Assembly (NCBI GenBank): GCA_963978895.1
Contig: OZ022247.1
Coordinates: 12,147,472 to 12,211,471 of the forward strand
Length of the DNA: 64,000 nucleotides
Direction: 5' to 3'
Source of the DNA: Erpobdella octoculata
Lineage: Eukaryota > Annelida > Clitellata > Hirudinida > Erpobdellidae
The position numbers were made by a program, and so were the translations under genes. The first letter of the stretch is position 1. Every line of letters begins with the position of its first letter. Shown here piece after piece: positions 11,329 through 22,949 of the stretch. The notes beneath the pieces were generated by a model. It searched no databases. It was not told where the DNA came from and saw nothing but the letters and a program-made list of their open reading frames with translations.

Positions 11329-11548
11329 TGTTATGGAGACATTTAATTGTATTAATTATATATGTTTATAATTGACAGTTAATATTAATATCTACGGTTG
11401 TGGATATTAATATCTTTGTTTTCCTTCCATTAACGTCCTTTTTTTGAGTTTCTCTCTCGTTGTTGATGGCTGAGCGCTGTATCGTTTTAATGGTTAAATA
11501 AACTATATTCGAAATATAACTAACGTCGTTGTTTATCGGGTCATAACA
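11329..11548 (+). repeat. 3' LTR
   Basis: 220 bp, same as the 5' LTR except G at 11364; AATAAA at 11497-11502 is the likely polyadenylation signal. Followed by the ATAGC duplication. Confidence 0.95.
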
Positions 11549-11553
11549 ATAGC

Positions 11554-11925
11554 ATCATTTGCACATGCTTCGCCATGCTCCGAAAAATTTGAAGTATGAG
11601 TGGTTCCCTGCCGGTTGTCGGTAGAAAAGCTTTCGTGATCCCTCATCATGTCCAGGATTGATTATAGCAATTCCACTTTTGCTGGTTTGCCAAAAAGGTA
11701 TTTTTTCCGGATCCAATCCATCATCAATAACGCGCCAAAATAATCTTCAATAGCAAAAAGTACGACCATGCAACTCTTCTTCTTTAAGAACTCCACTGGC
11801 TCCGCCTTTTAAAAAAGATAGAGTTTAAAATTGCGTTGCTCGTGTTTAAGTGCTTGCAAGGAAAGTGCCCGACGTACATGATCCGGTGTATACAGCTAAT
11901 AAACGCCATTTCAGGATGCTAGAGA
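11554..11925. other. unassigned sequence
   Basis: No gene recognised; possibly an upstream, badly decayed part of the LINE fragment that follows. Confidence 0.3.
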
Positions 11926-11929
11926 CTGA

Positions 11930-12130
11930 GATCCTTATCTACAAAAGATTTGTTGGTACCATCCTCTCGTTGCAGGACTCAGTATGGGACCCAAGATTTG
12001 GAACAGCCTTCCGTCTACGATAAAAGCAGCAGCTGCTGAAACGGAGTTCCACAGTCTGCTCAAGACTTTTCTATTCTCTAAATCTTTTTAACATTGCCTT
12101 TATAGTCAGTGGCTCTGAAGTTTCGTTCAA
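11930..12130 (+). pseudogene. LINE ORF2 C-terminal fragment
   Basis: One frame reads MGPKIWNSLPSTIKAAAAET then FHSLLKTFLFSKSF and stop. This is the typical end of CR1/jockey-like ORF2 (GPR.WNSLP...F...LK..LF). The rest of the element is absent. Confidence 0.7.
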
Positions 12131-12445
12131 AACATAAAACCACTTTAAATAAGTTTTCGTAATTTCGTAATTTTAAACAGACAAATAATTTAAATTCAGG
12201 CAAAAAGTAGAATTTTTTTGCAGTGGCAGGGCAGAACTGTGTTCTATCATAAACTCCTGTTTGCTAGTAAATACGACGCTTTTTATATATTTTTATTATC
12301 TTTAATTTTTATTGCAGTTTAGCCCCATTTTCATATTTTTGTTATCTCTGGACTGCTTGTAATATTAAAAAAAATCATTAAATAACTGCTTGAAAACGAC
12401 GATAAATGAAATTTTGTTTTTAGAGAGTTTATTTGTTTTCATGTC

Positions 12446-12597
12446 TTATTGTTTAAATTTGATAAAAAATGGAAAAAAGAAGCTTATTAGGGACATAATT
12501 CCAAATACAAAACTGACGCCTGCCATTACAAATGACAATTTGTTGAAGAGTTTGCCTTTTTCAAATTTCTCCTCATCAATGAAATGATGGCCAGCCA
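12446..12597 (-). CDS. probable terminal exon of a small membrane protein (CD225/dispanin-like?)
   Basis: Acceptor TATTTACAG precedes 12597 and TAA ends at 12446. The exon encodes AGHHFIDEEKFEKGKLFNKL followed by one strong hydrophobic segment (SFVMAGVSFVFGIMSLISFF). Layout (AG...., acidic/basic stretch, small-residue-rich membrane helix at the very end) recalls the second helix of CD225/dispanin proteins, but the diagnostic first helix and its Cys residues were not found upstream. A minus-strand AATAAA lies near 12310. The call as a real exon is better supported than the family name. Confidence 0.4.
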
Positions 12598-12639
12598 CTG
12601 TAAATAGTAAAAACTTCGATTTATAATTCAATTAAATTT

Positions 12640-12880
12640 TGTTTATATATTTTTTAAATAGCAATTTTTGTCACTAAAATTAATCCACTTAATACCGGCT
12701 ACATTTCCTATCAATATTACAAAAAACTGAAAACACACGCTCCACATATGTTTCAGAAGCAGGTGCAGAAATTATATTTTTAGCAAAGGTAACTTGCATA
12801 TTCGTTGCTAGGCGCCTAGCGTGCGGCTGCCTTTAAGTTCGTCCCGTTTTTCTGCCGTTTAACTATTTAAATTAATTCTC
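12640..12880. other. unassigned sequence
   Basis: No gene or known repeat recognised. Confidence 0.3.
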
Positions 12881-12884
12881 AATT

Positions 12885-14080
12885 CTCGTAGAAGAGAGGG
12901 TTCGATGTGGCCGGCGGACTGTTGTTGTCTTCACCGACTTCAAATCGGCTTTCGACTGCATTCATTGGCCGTCATTGTGGACGGCATTGGAAAGAGAAAA
13001 CATACCACCAAAAGTCATCCGTTTGTTACAAGCGTCGTATAGTGGTTCAACCAGCTGCATCCGAATTAGAAACAACCTATCCGACGAGTTTACCATTCAA
13101 ACCGGTGTCCGACAGGGAGACGTCGCCTCTCCGCTTTTATTTAACGTCGTGATCGATGCGATCATGAGGAAATCGTTCGAAGGAAGGCGTGGTGTTCAAT
13201 ACGACAAAAACAACTTTGTCACTGAGCTGATGTTCGCGGACGATAGCGCCGTATTCGCCGACACCGACGTGGAATCTACAGATTGCCTAAACGACATCGG
13301 CGATATTGCCAAGTCATACGGCCTAAAGATCAACGCCGAGAAGACCAAGGTATAAACAACGGACGGGTCGCCAGCTCATGTCCACCTAAATGATGTCCAG
13401 ATCGAGCAAGTGACGAAATTTAAATACCTTGGATCGATCGTGCAGGAAAAGAAGACGTCGTCGTCGGCCGACGTCCGCAGCCGCGTTGGACAGGCAGCTG
13501 CGGCATTTGCGACGCTCTGGAAGAGAACGAACATTACAATAAAGACAAAATTTGTCTTTACCGAACCTTGATTCTTCCGATCCTCTTATATGGCTCGGAA
13601 ACATGGACATTGTTTAAATCCGATGTGAATAGACTTGAAGTATTCAAAATGCAATGCCTGCGGCGAATACTGGGAGTCTCCATCCGCGACCGCATTCGAA
13701 ACGAGACGATCCGTGAACGGTGTGATCGACAACCACTGATCGACGAACACATCCAAAAACGGCGACTGCGGTGGTTCGGGCACGTCTGCCGAATGGATGA
13801 TAAACGGCTTCCCAATAGTTTACTTTGGCGGGAGCGACGGCCTGGCTGGCGCATCCAACGTTCGGCGCCAAAGAAAACATGGCTGAAAATTATTGACGGG
13901 ACCTCAAGAGAAAACGACTGACCGCCGATGGGGCGAGAAGGGTTGCAGCCGATCGAGGAAAATGGAAGATTGTCGTGGAAGACGTTCGTGGTCTCGTGGC
14001 ACCGACAGCAGCGTATTGGCTTCGAGGACATCCTCCCCCCATGCGCCGGCTACGGACTAAATAACAATAATAATAATAAC
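12885..14080 (+). mobile_element. 5'-truncated RTE-like LINE, 3' half of ORF2, broken
   Basis: RT motifs in order: FTDFKSAFDCIHW (~12935), TGVRQGDVASPLLFNVV (~13100), FADDSAVFADT (~13230; catalytic DD), GLKINAEKTKV (~13320), then FKYLGSIVQ (~13420). The C-terminal block QKRRLRWFGHVCRMDD (~13755) is typical of RTE-type ORF2. The last frame ends MRRLRTK-stop at about 14063, followed by a short AAT-repeat tail. A stop at 13353 and frameshifts near 13560 and 13915 inactivate it. GC content is higher than the surroundings, which fits a fairly recent arrival. Confidence 0.85.
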
Positions 14081-14094
14081 TTGCATAGGATATG

Positions 14095-15345
14095 TAGTAG
14101 GGATGTCACGGGTAGTACTTTTTGGAGTTTTCGGGTTTGGGTTCGAGTTTGTGAAACTAGAGTTTTCGTGTTCGGGTTTGTGAAACTCGAGTTTTCGGGT
14201 TCGGGTTGTGAAACTCAGGTTTTCGGGTTCGGGTTCGGGTTTGTAGTTTTCCAAAAACCGGGTTCGGGTTCGGGTACTGGCTTATGATTTCAAATTCCTG
14301 GATTGATTTGAAATTTACCTAGTGTATATACATATAGGAAATGAGAGCGATCAAATCATCCATTGGACATTACACGTATAAAATAAACTCTAACAAGTTA
14401 TTTTTTTAGTTTTCCAAATAATGTGATTTCTTTGGCCGAAGGAGGCTTAATTATTTCAGTTCGTTCGCGGCCAGATAATCAGGCGGATTAGTGGTCTAGC
14501 TTACACACTCACCAATAAAATGACCTATTTGTGTTATTTGTTACGCAAAGGTGATAATACAAAACTTGCATGGCTTGCGATTAGTATAATACGTTACCTC
14601 TTAAATTATTTTATTTTATTAATTTTTTTCGCGGCTCGGTCCGGTCGGGTAATCAGGCGGATTAGTGTTCTAGCTTACACATTTGCCAATAAAATGACTG
14701 TGACGCATAGATCATTTATAGACTTTGCCAGTTAAAGTTTAGGATTATGCAAGATTATCTTTATAACAAAGGATCTTTGTTATATCAGAAAAACTTTGAG
14801 TATATGAATGAATAAATAAGGTTATATAACTGAAGTAAAAAGTTTAGAGTCATGGCTATCCGCGATTTCTTCGACCGAAGGAGGCTTAATTATTTTAGTT
14901 CGTTCGCGGCTCGGTCCGGCATGATAATACAAACGGATTAGTGGTCTAGCTTACACAATCACTAATAAATCGGTTCCTAATACTATTTCATTTTTAATAA
15001 ACTAGAAAAGTTATGAAAACTCTGTTTGTGTTGCTATTTTTAAAACTGTAATAAATATTTATTTACTAAAAAAATTTATTTGTCCACAACTCCGAGTTAG
15101 GGTATTAGGCTTATAAATTTTCGGGTTCGGGTATCAAGTTTTCACATTTTCGGGTTCGAGTTCGGGTTCGGGTATCAAGTTTTCTCATTTTCGGGTTCGG
15201 GTTCGGGTATCAAGTTTTCGCATTTTCGGGTTCGGGTATCAAATTTTCACACTTTCGGGTTCGAGTTCGGGTTCGGGTATCAGAAAAAGACCGGGTAGTA
15301 CCGAACTCGGGTACGGCCTGGAAAGTTTTTTAGCCTACCTGAGCC
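14095..15345 (+). repeat. TTCGGG-array element with internal ~90-bp repeats
   Basis: Two arrays of TTCGGGTTCGGG-type units (about 14110-14285 and 15115-15320, same orientation) flank a middle in which CGAAGGAGGCTTAATTATT, GTTCGCGGC and GGATTAGTGGTCTAGC recur at about 14440, 14635 and 14875. GGGTAGTAC occurs near both ends (14110 and 15295). No coding capacity; a non-autonomous element of unknown class. Confidence 0.55.
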
Positions 15346-15652
15346 GGGAGATCGGAGTTGGGAGTCCAAACAATCTTAACATTCATCCCCTGCATGAAAA
15401 CTACCTCCTTGCCAAATTTCATGAAGATCGCTCTCCCGCTCCGCTCATTTTTTGACCAATTTCAATTTTTTTTCAAATATTAACATTCCTATTGAAATAA
15501 TATTTGGCAGAGTAGCACACTAGCTGGTGAATATTAAGTTATAACGAAGAAAAACAATTTATCGTTTATATTCACTTTTATTTTGTTTACTAATTGGAAA
15601 AGACAAAATTATTTACATAAACTAGGATTCTGAAATTTCATAAATTCATACA
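15346..15652. other. unassigned sequence
   Basis: Around 15420-15450 there is a Helitron-B-like remnant (GCTCTCCCGCTCCGCTCATTT); otherwise nothing recognised. Confidence 0.4.
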
Positions 15653-16087
15653 TCTATATATATATATATATATATTACTGTCTGTATATATGTCCTTTAT
15701 GCATTGCTACGCCATTAATCCGATCGTCATCAAATTTTCACACAACCTTGAGAGTCAATGGGAGACGGTTTTTGTGAAAAAAAGGAAATTGGCCACAAAA
15801 TGAGCGGAGTTGGAGCGGGAGTGCGGGCGGCAACGGAAACTGGAGAATGAGTAGGAACGGAAAATTAACCGGAAAACAAAAGAGCGAGTGGACAAAGAAA
15901 AACAACCGGGATCGGGAATTCAAGCAGGAGCGGGAAAACGACCGGGAGCGGGAAACGACCGAGATCGGGAGAGCAAGCGGTAGCGGGAAAACGACCGGGA
16001 GCGGGAGAACAAGCGGGGAAGGAGAGCGAGAGAGAAAACCATGGAAAAAACTCTAAAAACCCCGGACAACGCCGAGTACTCCGCTAG
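15653..16087 (+). mobile_element. non-autonomous Helitron, family B, complete
   Basis: Starts TCTATATATATAT after A15652 and ends CCGCTAG before T16088, the A|T target expected for Helitrons. Near the 3' end a hairpin (CCCCGG ACAACG CCGAGT) stands about 12 nt before CTAG. The body has the conserved stretch TTTATGCATTGCTACGCCAT, TTTCACACAACCTTGAGAGTC and a purine-rich GCGGGA/CGGGAACGG minisatellite. No Rep/helicase. One of the best bounded copies here. Confidence 0.8.
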
Positions 16088-16089
16088 TA

Positions 16090-16580
16090 TTATTACAAAG
16101 TAATTAAATCATTGAAAGTATTTCCAAATAGCTACTTGAGTTGGATTTTTTTCACCATTGTATCATCTTCCGAGTTATGGTTCTTTGATTAGCTTGTTAC
16201 ATAAGGAACTACGTTCCAAGTGTTCAATGGGCGACCAATTGAGAGAAAGCATAGGCCGAGGAAGCGTTAAGCAAATGCCTCCCAACTTTCGGGCATCCAT
16301 AATTTTCGAGCAATCAAGGGTATGAGATAAAATCAAGTTTTTGTAATAGTGACTATCCCACACAACCGACAATAAGATTAATTAAAAAAAAATTCTGATT
16401 AACAGGGGTTCGCACGAACTACGAACCATAGAATTAACATCAGGGGGTTTACGCGAACCCCTGCGAACCATCAGGAAAACACTACTGCACTATTTCATTT
16501 AAGCATTTTTTACGCAACGATCACAACATGCTTCTAAAGAGACATTTGACAGACAACACCAAAAGTATTTTTCTTAGATT
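16090..16580. other. unassigned sequence
   Basis: Contains GGGGTTCGCACGAACTACGAACC near 16405 and its inverted partner GGGTTTACGCGAACCCCTGCG near 16445, a possible short palindromic element; nothing else recognised. Confidence 0.35.
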
Positions 16581-16970
16581 TTTTTAAAGAGGCAAAATTT
16601 GCTGCTCATTTGCTGTACCTGTATAACGGATTAAAGGTTTATAATGTTCAAAAAGTACACATCTTAGAAATTTCAAAGGTGGGGGAGGGCAAAATACGCT
16701 GCTTCATCCAGCTAAAGGTTAACATGTTTGCAAAGTTTAAAAAAGTAATTGTCTTCAAATTTTTCTGGAAGAGGGGGTCGAAAGCCGCTGCTTTATCCAG
16801 CTTGTATAACGGTAAACTAGTTTGAAAAAGTAGGTACAGGTAAAAATCTTAGAATTTTGGAAGGGGGAAAAATACACTGCTTTATCCAGCTATGTACTTC
16901 TGTAACGGTTAACAGCCTTATAAATTTCAAAAAACTACATATCTTAGAACTTTTCAAAAGGGGCAAACAA
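16580..16970 (+). repeat. degenerate ~120-bp tandem repeat
   Basis: Three to four diverged units built on CTGCTTTATCCAGCT, GTATAACGGT, and ACATCTTAGAA followed by a purine-rich run. Open frames across it are repeat translations. Confidence 0.6.
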
Positions 16971-17099
16971 TCCCTCGCCTCCCTTAATTGCGTGCCTGAG
17001 AAGAAGCACAACAAACGAGAAAAAACAAAGCAGCACAAGAAAAGACAAGATAATAATTATTTCTTGGCGGTCAGGCCTGCCTTGAAAACAGAGTAGCAG

Positions 17100-17358
17100 C
17101 GGCTGGTACGGCAATGTTGCCAGTGAGTAGCAAACAAATGAATGAAACCGGGGTAATCATTTGGATGGCAATGCTTTTGAAAGTCTGGTCACAAAGACGG
17201 CTGAGGCAGTGGTGGACACAGTTCTGGACCAGCGTGCTGCTGGTGAAGAAATTATTGTAGGTTGCTTCCGCAAAACCCACTTTGAACAGGAGTTTACTAG
17301 CTGTGTCCCAGAACATGTAACATATGACGACCGGAAAGGCTGCACAGATCAAGTGTAG
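17100..17358 (+). CDS. unidentified coding-like segment
   Basis: From about 17146 to TAG at 17356 one frame stays open with higher GC and balanced codon use: NRGNHLDGNAFESLVTKTAE..., then EEIIVGCFRKTHFEQEFTSC and a short acidic end. It could be a terminal exon of a host gene or a transposon fragment. I do not recognise the family and no clear acceptor was fixed. Confidence 0.3.
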
Positions 17359-17359
17359 C

Positions 17360-19860
17360 TCGAGGAAAACAAACAAAAAGAGAATTAATCCAGTTTTGTG
17401 GTGGGCACCACCGAGGTGGGCCCTGTAGCTGAGTGTTGTTGAACTCAGACAGATTTTGGGGAAATCGTCAAATCCGTCGGAGAGGTTTTGAAGGCACCTT
17501 TGTATTGAGCCTTCAAAATGACGTCACTAACTTATTTACTCTATCCCTACCGATTTATAATACTGCCTGCTTTGCTAAAACTCGGAACTTTCAAAACAGT
17601 TGGAGTTTACTAGAACTTTAAAAGATATTTTTTAATGTTTTATTCAGGCATTTATAAAAACCTGTCATAACTTGTTTATGTTAAGTTAGAAATTTGAAAA
17701 TTTATATTATTGTTCAAATATGCACTCACTCCCAAGAGCAATCCCTGTTAATCCAGAGACAAAACAAATAAAAAAGAAAAGTATACTCGCAATGACGTTT
17801 TTTGTCAATGGTTTCAATTTTTTTGCTGAAAGAAAAACGCCATAATAATATTTTAAAACCATCGATTACCACATATAACAAGTAAGCCGTAAGGATCCAA
17901 ATTTTTTAACAAATCTTTTATATTTCAGGATTTGCCGACTTTTCATTTATCACCAAATTTTTTAAACAATTTTTTTTAATTAATTAATGTAAGCATCTAT
18001 AAAAGTGCATTTGATTTGTTATTCTAAAACATAGGTAATTATTATTTTTTAATTAAAATCAATTGTATAACTTTTGAAAACACTTTTAATTTCAAGTCGA
18101 CTCACCTCAACCTGGATAACTCCAGCGCCATGGTCTGTAAAACAGACTAAGCCAGGTCTCTAAAAAATGGCTCGTGCAAGGGTATATTACCAAATTTTAT
18201 TATAGGCTTGAAGTGCGGAATATTCTAAGTTTGGGCCCTTCTGAAAAATTGTAAATCTTATGGGAGAAGTTGAATATGGTATTTTTTGTATTTATGTGCT
18301 CATTGAAAAATGATCTTTTCTTATAACTGTTTGTAGTTTTCTACTCATTATGTTTTAAGACTGAAATAGCAGTATGTATGAAATATCATAGAAATACCAG
18401 ATCATTATTTGATTTTGTTTTTTTTTTTATTTATTTATCCAGGCATAGAAATGGCTTCGTGGGAATGGGTCTAAAATTTTGAACCCTCGAATTGTATCTC
18501 GATTTGAGGATTTTCCAATCTAGATATCAGAATCGGATGATCACACAGGCTAAAGCGAGACTGGAAGAGACTGCGTCAAACAGTCAAAGGAATTAACCAT
18601 GTCGTTTGCAGAGATGGACACAAACTAATTTTTTAGCTAAACTTCTTTCTAACTTTCAACTAAATGATTTAAGTTAAACTATTCAATTACAATTAATTAA
18701 AAAAATCTCAACTGAACTAAAACAAGATAAACTTTTTTAACTTTTTCACAGCTTTTTTACAAATTTTGTTGCAGACTTCTTCAATCAAATACCAGTATAA
18801 ATGAACGAAATGGCTTAATATTGTAAATTTTTATTTTCAGACAAACAGAATGGCATTTAAAAAATTAAAATTTGCGTTTGAAAACGGATTTAATCATTTA
18901 ATAAAAATTACAACCAGGAAAAAACCTCGTAATACCACCTCCTGGTCATCAGCTATTTTTAGAGGAAAAGTTAAGAATTTAGTAGGTGAAATAATTGTAA
19001 TGTTTGGTTGATTATGAAATCTGAATTGCCGACGAGCAGTACCTACTGCAAAAAATCGGTCCATGCAATACTTTAGTTAGTCAATACCTATCCATACCGA
19101 ACACAACCGCTGCAGAACTTAAAGCAGTTGCACCACTTGTCTTAAACGCTTAGGCGATCATAGAGAAAGCTAGAAACCTAGAAGTGCTAGTAGTATAGCC
19201 GTAAGACAGTTTTCTAGTGTAGAGTGTAGACCTAAAAGTCAATGGTTTGATTCCCGCCGGTGTTACCAGTGTTTTTAGGAGCGTGAGTAAGCGCCGGAAA
19301 ATGGCAGCCTCTGGTTATTCTATAAGTAGGTACATAAGTGAGAAAAAGTTGTTAGATTTATTTATTACAACTCAAACAGAGGGACTCAACGGGTCACTGA
19401 AACTGCCCGGACAAAATAAAGTTAAGTAAAACGTAATCAGAAAAAAAGAAACCGTCAATGTAGGACGGCAAGTCATACAGTTGAAACAAAATGCAATCAA
19501 AATAACCAGTTCACGGTGGAACAACGTATCATAAAGAAAAATCTCAGAAAAAACCTGATATTAGCACAAAATTTAGTATAATCCAGGATAGACACCAAGT
19601 GCAAACATCATTCAAATTTCAGATAAGAATAATGTAACAGTATATTTATTTGAAATTTATTTGAAAAAATCTTTTAAGTGGCGCCACGGTCAAGTGAACT
19701 TCGGAGCCACTGAATAAAGACGAGAAAATTTGTGATATCAACCTACTGTACGTAGTTCAGCTAACAATATCATTAGGCAGGTGGTTCCATATAACAATAA
19801 TACTATTAGAGTAAAAAAACTTAGTAATATCTACTCTATTCAAAACAGAACTTAACTTAA
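17360..19860. other. mostly unassigned AT-rich sequence
   Basis: 17790-18070 is a diverged copy of the repeat at 42836-43060 (CAAGTAAGCCGTAA, TTTCAGGATTTGCCG, AAAACATAGGTAAT). At 19235-19260 TCAATGGTTTGATTCCCGCC resembles a tRNA B box, perhaps an old SINE. No gene recognised. Confidence 0.4.
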
Positions 19861-19868
19861 GTTGATGG

Positions 19869-20300
19869 CAGGGCAGATTTACAATTTTGGGGGCCCTAGG
19901 CCAACAAAAATTTGAGGCCAAATTTTGAAAAATAAAAAATATTGCTAAACTTTTAAATTCAAAAATATATTATAACTTTAATGTAATTCAAGATTTTATT
20001 TGAATTTGTAAAAAATATTGTTTGCAATCTACATAATCTTTTTTGTATTTTTCATCAACAAAATCGTTAACCAATGAATCAAAATCAATCGACTTCATTT
20101 TGTCAGCATTACTTGATAATAAGGCAAAATTATTTAACGCTTTTTGTGACAAAGTTGATCGCAAATTATTTTTCGTTCATTTTAATTTTGAAAATGGCCT
20201 ATCTCCAGAGCAGTTGGATATCATGAAACATATGAAAATTCTCAGAACTATCTCGGTATTAGGAAATGCAGCCTTCATTTGTTTTCTTTAATAAGTTTGT
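19869..20300 (-). pseudogene. hAT transposase C-terminal relic with left terminus
   Basis: Minus-strand frames read AAFPNTEIVLRIFICFMISN, SGDRPFSKLK, then NLRSTLSQKALNNFALLSSN and DFDSLVNDFVDEKYKK. This matches the hAT dimerisation region (FP....L.I.L..P....ER.FS.LK.IK..LRS.M...L..LALLS). CAGGGCAGATTTACAATTTT at 19869 and the following GGGGGCCC are typical hAT terminal sequence, on the expected side. Stops and frameshifts show decay. Confidence 0.75.
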
Positions 20301-20577
20301 ACAATTCCAAATGGGACAATTGAGGAGCTTGAGTATTGAAATGATCTTTCAAATAAAGATGTAGATTTTCGATTTCTGCATATAAATTTCTGTTTGAAAT
20401 TTAAAAAAAATTTCGGGAAAAGAACTAATTTAATTGTTGCTGTTGACGAGCAATAATTTCAGTGATAGACAACTACAAAAAAAGGTTTCAACAGAAAGTG
20501 ACAGAAATGGAAGTGATTAAAAAAACAAAAGTACCGAAATGTTTTTTTTTTATTTTGCACTATTTGTACTGGTCAAA

Positions 20578-20757
20578 CGGGCCCAAGACAAAAGGGCTCC
20601 TACAAAAGGGCCCCAACATTACGGCCCCGACAAATGGGTCCCATCAAAACGGCCCCGTCAAAAGAGCCCCGACAAAAGGGCCCCCGACAAAACGACTCCT
20701 GTCATAACGGCCCCCGACTAAAAGGCCTCCGACATAAGGGCCCCGACAAAAGGGCCC
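20578..20757 (+). repeat. GGGCCCCGACAAAA minisatellite
   Basis: About eleven degenerate ~15-17-bp units (AAAAGGGCCCCGACA variants). The style resembles the terminal arrays of the MULE at 53.1-54.1 kb, but no inverted partner is seen nearby. Confidence 0.8.
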
Positions 20758-21044
20758 TTACTTTTTAGATTACATCAAAACGTTTACTTTGTTTTTTACA
20801 AACTTTTTACAAACTTTTTGAGATAAGATATAAGAGATTAGGGGTATTGAACTCTGAGAACTAACGCAACGTTATATAATGGCAAACTATGATATTGCCA
20901 GCTTTAGCGGCAAATTATGCTAAAGCTAAAAATAGTTTAATTTTTTTAACAAGTTTTTATTATCTCCCTATTACTAATTGATATTCTATTGACTTAGTCA
21001 CTTCCGTACCTTAACTGTTAAGTATTCCTTTGCTAAACGCTTTT

Positions 21045-21205
21045 TTCATACTCTCGCCCCTTTCTCTGGAACTCTCTTCACGCATCTTTTACTAACTCTA
21101 CTTCACTCACTGTTTTTCATCGTAGACTTGAACCATTTCTGTTCGATATTTTAGAGCATCACATGTATATTAATTTAATATTCATTTATAACTATATGAC
21201 CCCGC
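21045..21205 (+). pseudogene. LINE ORF2 C-terminal fragment (plus strand)
   Basis: One frame reads SRPFLWNSLHASFTNSTSLT then VFHRRLEPFLFDILEHH, the common C-terminus of CR1/L2-type ORF2. Confidence 0.6.
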
Positions 21206-21770
21206 GTTGATATTATATTGGTAGGAGCAAATGACAATGACATAGAAGTATTAACTAAATGGTTTATTAATTTATAACAGAAAACTAGATCGGCAATTAA
21301 ACGGCGTTTTTCCATAAATTGAAGATTAAGAAATTGAAAACGATCTTTATAGGAAAGATCAGAGACCAAAGGGATAAACCCTTTCAATTCTAGCAACTAA
21401 CTAGGTATCTGAAATGAAAGTTCCAAACCTGAGATCCATATTCCAGTATAGGTCTGACGAAAGTACAAATTGCCAGTTTGAGTAATCTCCAATCACTGGA
21501 CACGAGTGAAACGAGATATTGCAGCAGCTTTATAGGTAATAATATTAACGTGATTTTCGTATCTCAGACGTGAATCTACCTCAATACCAAGATCACGAAT
21601 GGTTCGAACAGAATCCAATGTATGGTCGTTAATAGTGTACATGTTGGAGGATGTTGCTGTTTTTCTGTCATTGACTGTGAACACCAGACATTTTTGAGCC
21701 GCCAGTTTCAGTTGCCATCTTTCACTCCATCCAGAAACAAGATCAAGAGCATTTTGAAAGCACACAGTTG
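21175..21770 (-). pseudogene. LINE ORF2 3' region (minus strand)
   Basis: Minus-strand pieces: LVSGWSERWQLKLAAQKCLV, RDLGIEVDSRLRYENHV, RPILEYGSQVWNFHF (in another frame), and RRLIADLVFCYKLINHLV. Order and motifs match the RT thumb/connection region of CR1/jockey-like elements. It lies tail-to-tail with the plus-strand fragment at 21045-21205. Confidence 0.7.
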
Positions 21771-21823
21771 AGGACCCAAAAAATGGATATAATTATTAAA
21801 GCAAAGAAAAGCTATATGGAATA

Positions 21824-22430
21824 TCTATATATATAAAAATCTCGTGTCATAGTGTTTTAAATTGAACTCCTCCGAAACGGCTGAACCGATTCTTATGAAA
21901 TTTTTTGTGTACATTTGATATGTTTGAGGATAGGTCAATGGCTATTTAGAATATTTTTTAAAAATTATTTAAAAAAGTCATTTTGGAAAAACAATAAGGT
22001 GAAACTATGTCCTTTTATATGAAAATGCAACAGATAGACAGATATTTCTAATATATATATATATATATACAAATGTACCGTTTCCTTTAAAAGTATCTTA
22101 ATCAAATGTCATAACCTAAATTACTTTCATCAAATATCAACTTAGTTGTCGTCACTTGCTAAATAAAACTTTACATTAAGGATAAATTGACGGAAGAGCA
22201 AGCGGAACGTGAAAACAAGCGGAAACGAGATAGTAAACGGGAACGGGAGAGCAAACGGGAACAGTAGAGCAAGCGGGCAAGGAAACGGGAGCAAAAGAGA
22301 AGAACGATAGAACAACTTTCAAAAACACCGGGCATTGTACACTCGATTACTTTTCGTGTTTGATTTTTTTAAATTGTCATAAAAAACAAAATAATCTAAA
22401 AGGCAAAACAACGTTTGCTGGGTCAGTTGG
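21824..22430 (+). mobile_element. Helitron, family D, non-autonomous
   Basis: Begins TCTATATATATAAAAATC after A21823 with the familiar CTCGTGTCATAGTGTT and CTCCGAAACGGCTGAACCGA block, and ends ACGTTTGCTGGGTCAGTTGG before T22431; the usual CTAG end is mutated to TTGG. Its interior (about 22190-22335) holds a family-B type GCGGGAA minisatellite, so it is composite. Confidence 0.7.
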
Positions 22431-22499
22431 TATTAAGTATTATTAATCATGGCATATTGTAATCCATCAATGAGATCGAAAAAGTGATCAGTCTGCTAA

Positions 22500-22949
22500 T
22501 GTGTACAGGGCTTTATGCGCGTAATAATATTATCACGTGATGCAACGAGCCAATAGATTTGAATGTTCTGCGAGGGACGTTTCGAAATTTGAAAGAAAAA
22601 TTGCGTCTGTTTTGATCAAACTCGGACCTGTTTAACTTTTTCGTGTGGCAATTGATTAATATCTCGTGTTTTGAACGTTTTAACTATTGTCTTTACGATA
22701 ATTAAAATAACTATTAATGGACTTGAAAGAGTTAGAAGTTGTTTTTGTACCTCCCAGTTCGAAAGTTCTCCAGCAGTTGCGATTGCGATTATTGCGGTGA
22801 TAGTCGTGACAGGTGCATTGCTATCATGGGTTCATGGTTTCCCAGACGGCTTACTTGTTTCATCGTAACTTATAACAAACCGGATTGTTGATAATAAAAT
22901 CATTTTAAGAGTCTACCTTCTTCCTTGGATTCTTCATTTTCTCCGGTCA
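22500..22949 (+). mobile_element. probable solo LTR
   Basis: 450 bp starting TGTGTACAGG and ending CTCCGGTCA, flanked by CTAA at 22496-22499 and 22950-22953. It contains AATAAA about 55 bp from its end and a T/C-rich 3' part, as LTRs do. No second LTR or internal domain is present. The 4-bp duplication is short, so this is tentative. Confidence 0.5.

Larger units (their letters stand above)
6929..11548 (+). mobile_element. Ty3/gypsy LTR retrotransposon, Mag (K02A2.6-like) type, complete
   Basis: 4620-bp element with 220-bp LTRs (6929-7148 and 11329-11548) that start TGTTATGG and end TCATAACA, flanked by the 5-bp duplication ATAGC (6924-6928 and 11549-11553). The LTRs differ at one base (T at 6964, G at 11364), so the insertion is recent. 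A primer-binding region follows the 5' LTR and a polypurine tract precedes the 3' LTR. Internal domain order is gag, CCHC knuckle, protease, RT, RNase H, integrase in one frame. No envelope gene is present. The Mag-clade assignment is from overall sequence character, not a tree. Confidence 0.95.

Noticed and set aside
6929..11548. Endogenous retrovirus with env
   Set aside because: No env frame lies between integrase and the 3' LTR; the pol stop overlaps the polypurine tract.
19180..19270. Another tRNA or SINE head (GGTTTGATTCCCGCC)
   Set aside because: Only a B-box-like stretch is recognisable; no convincing A box or arms.
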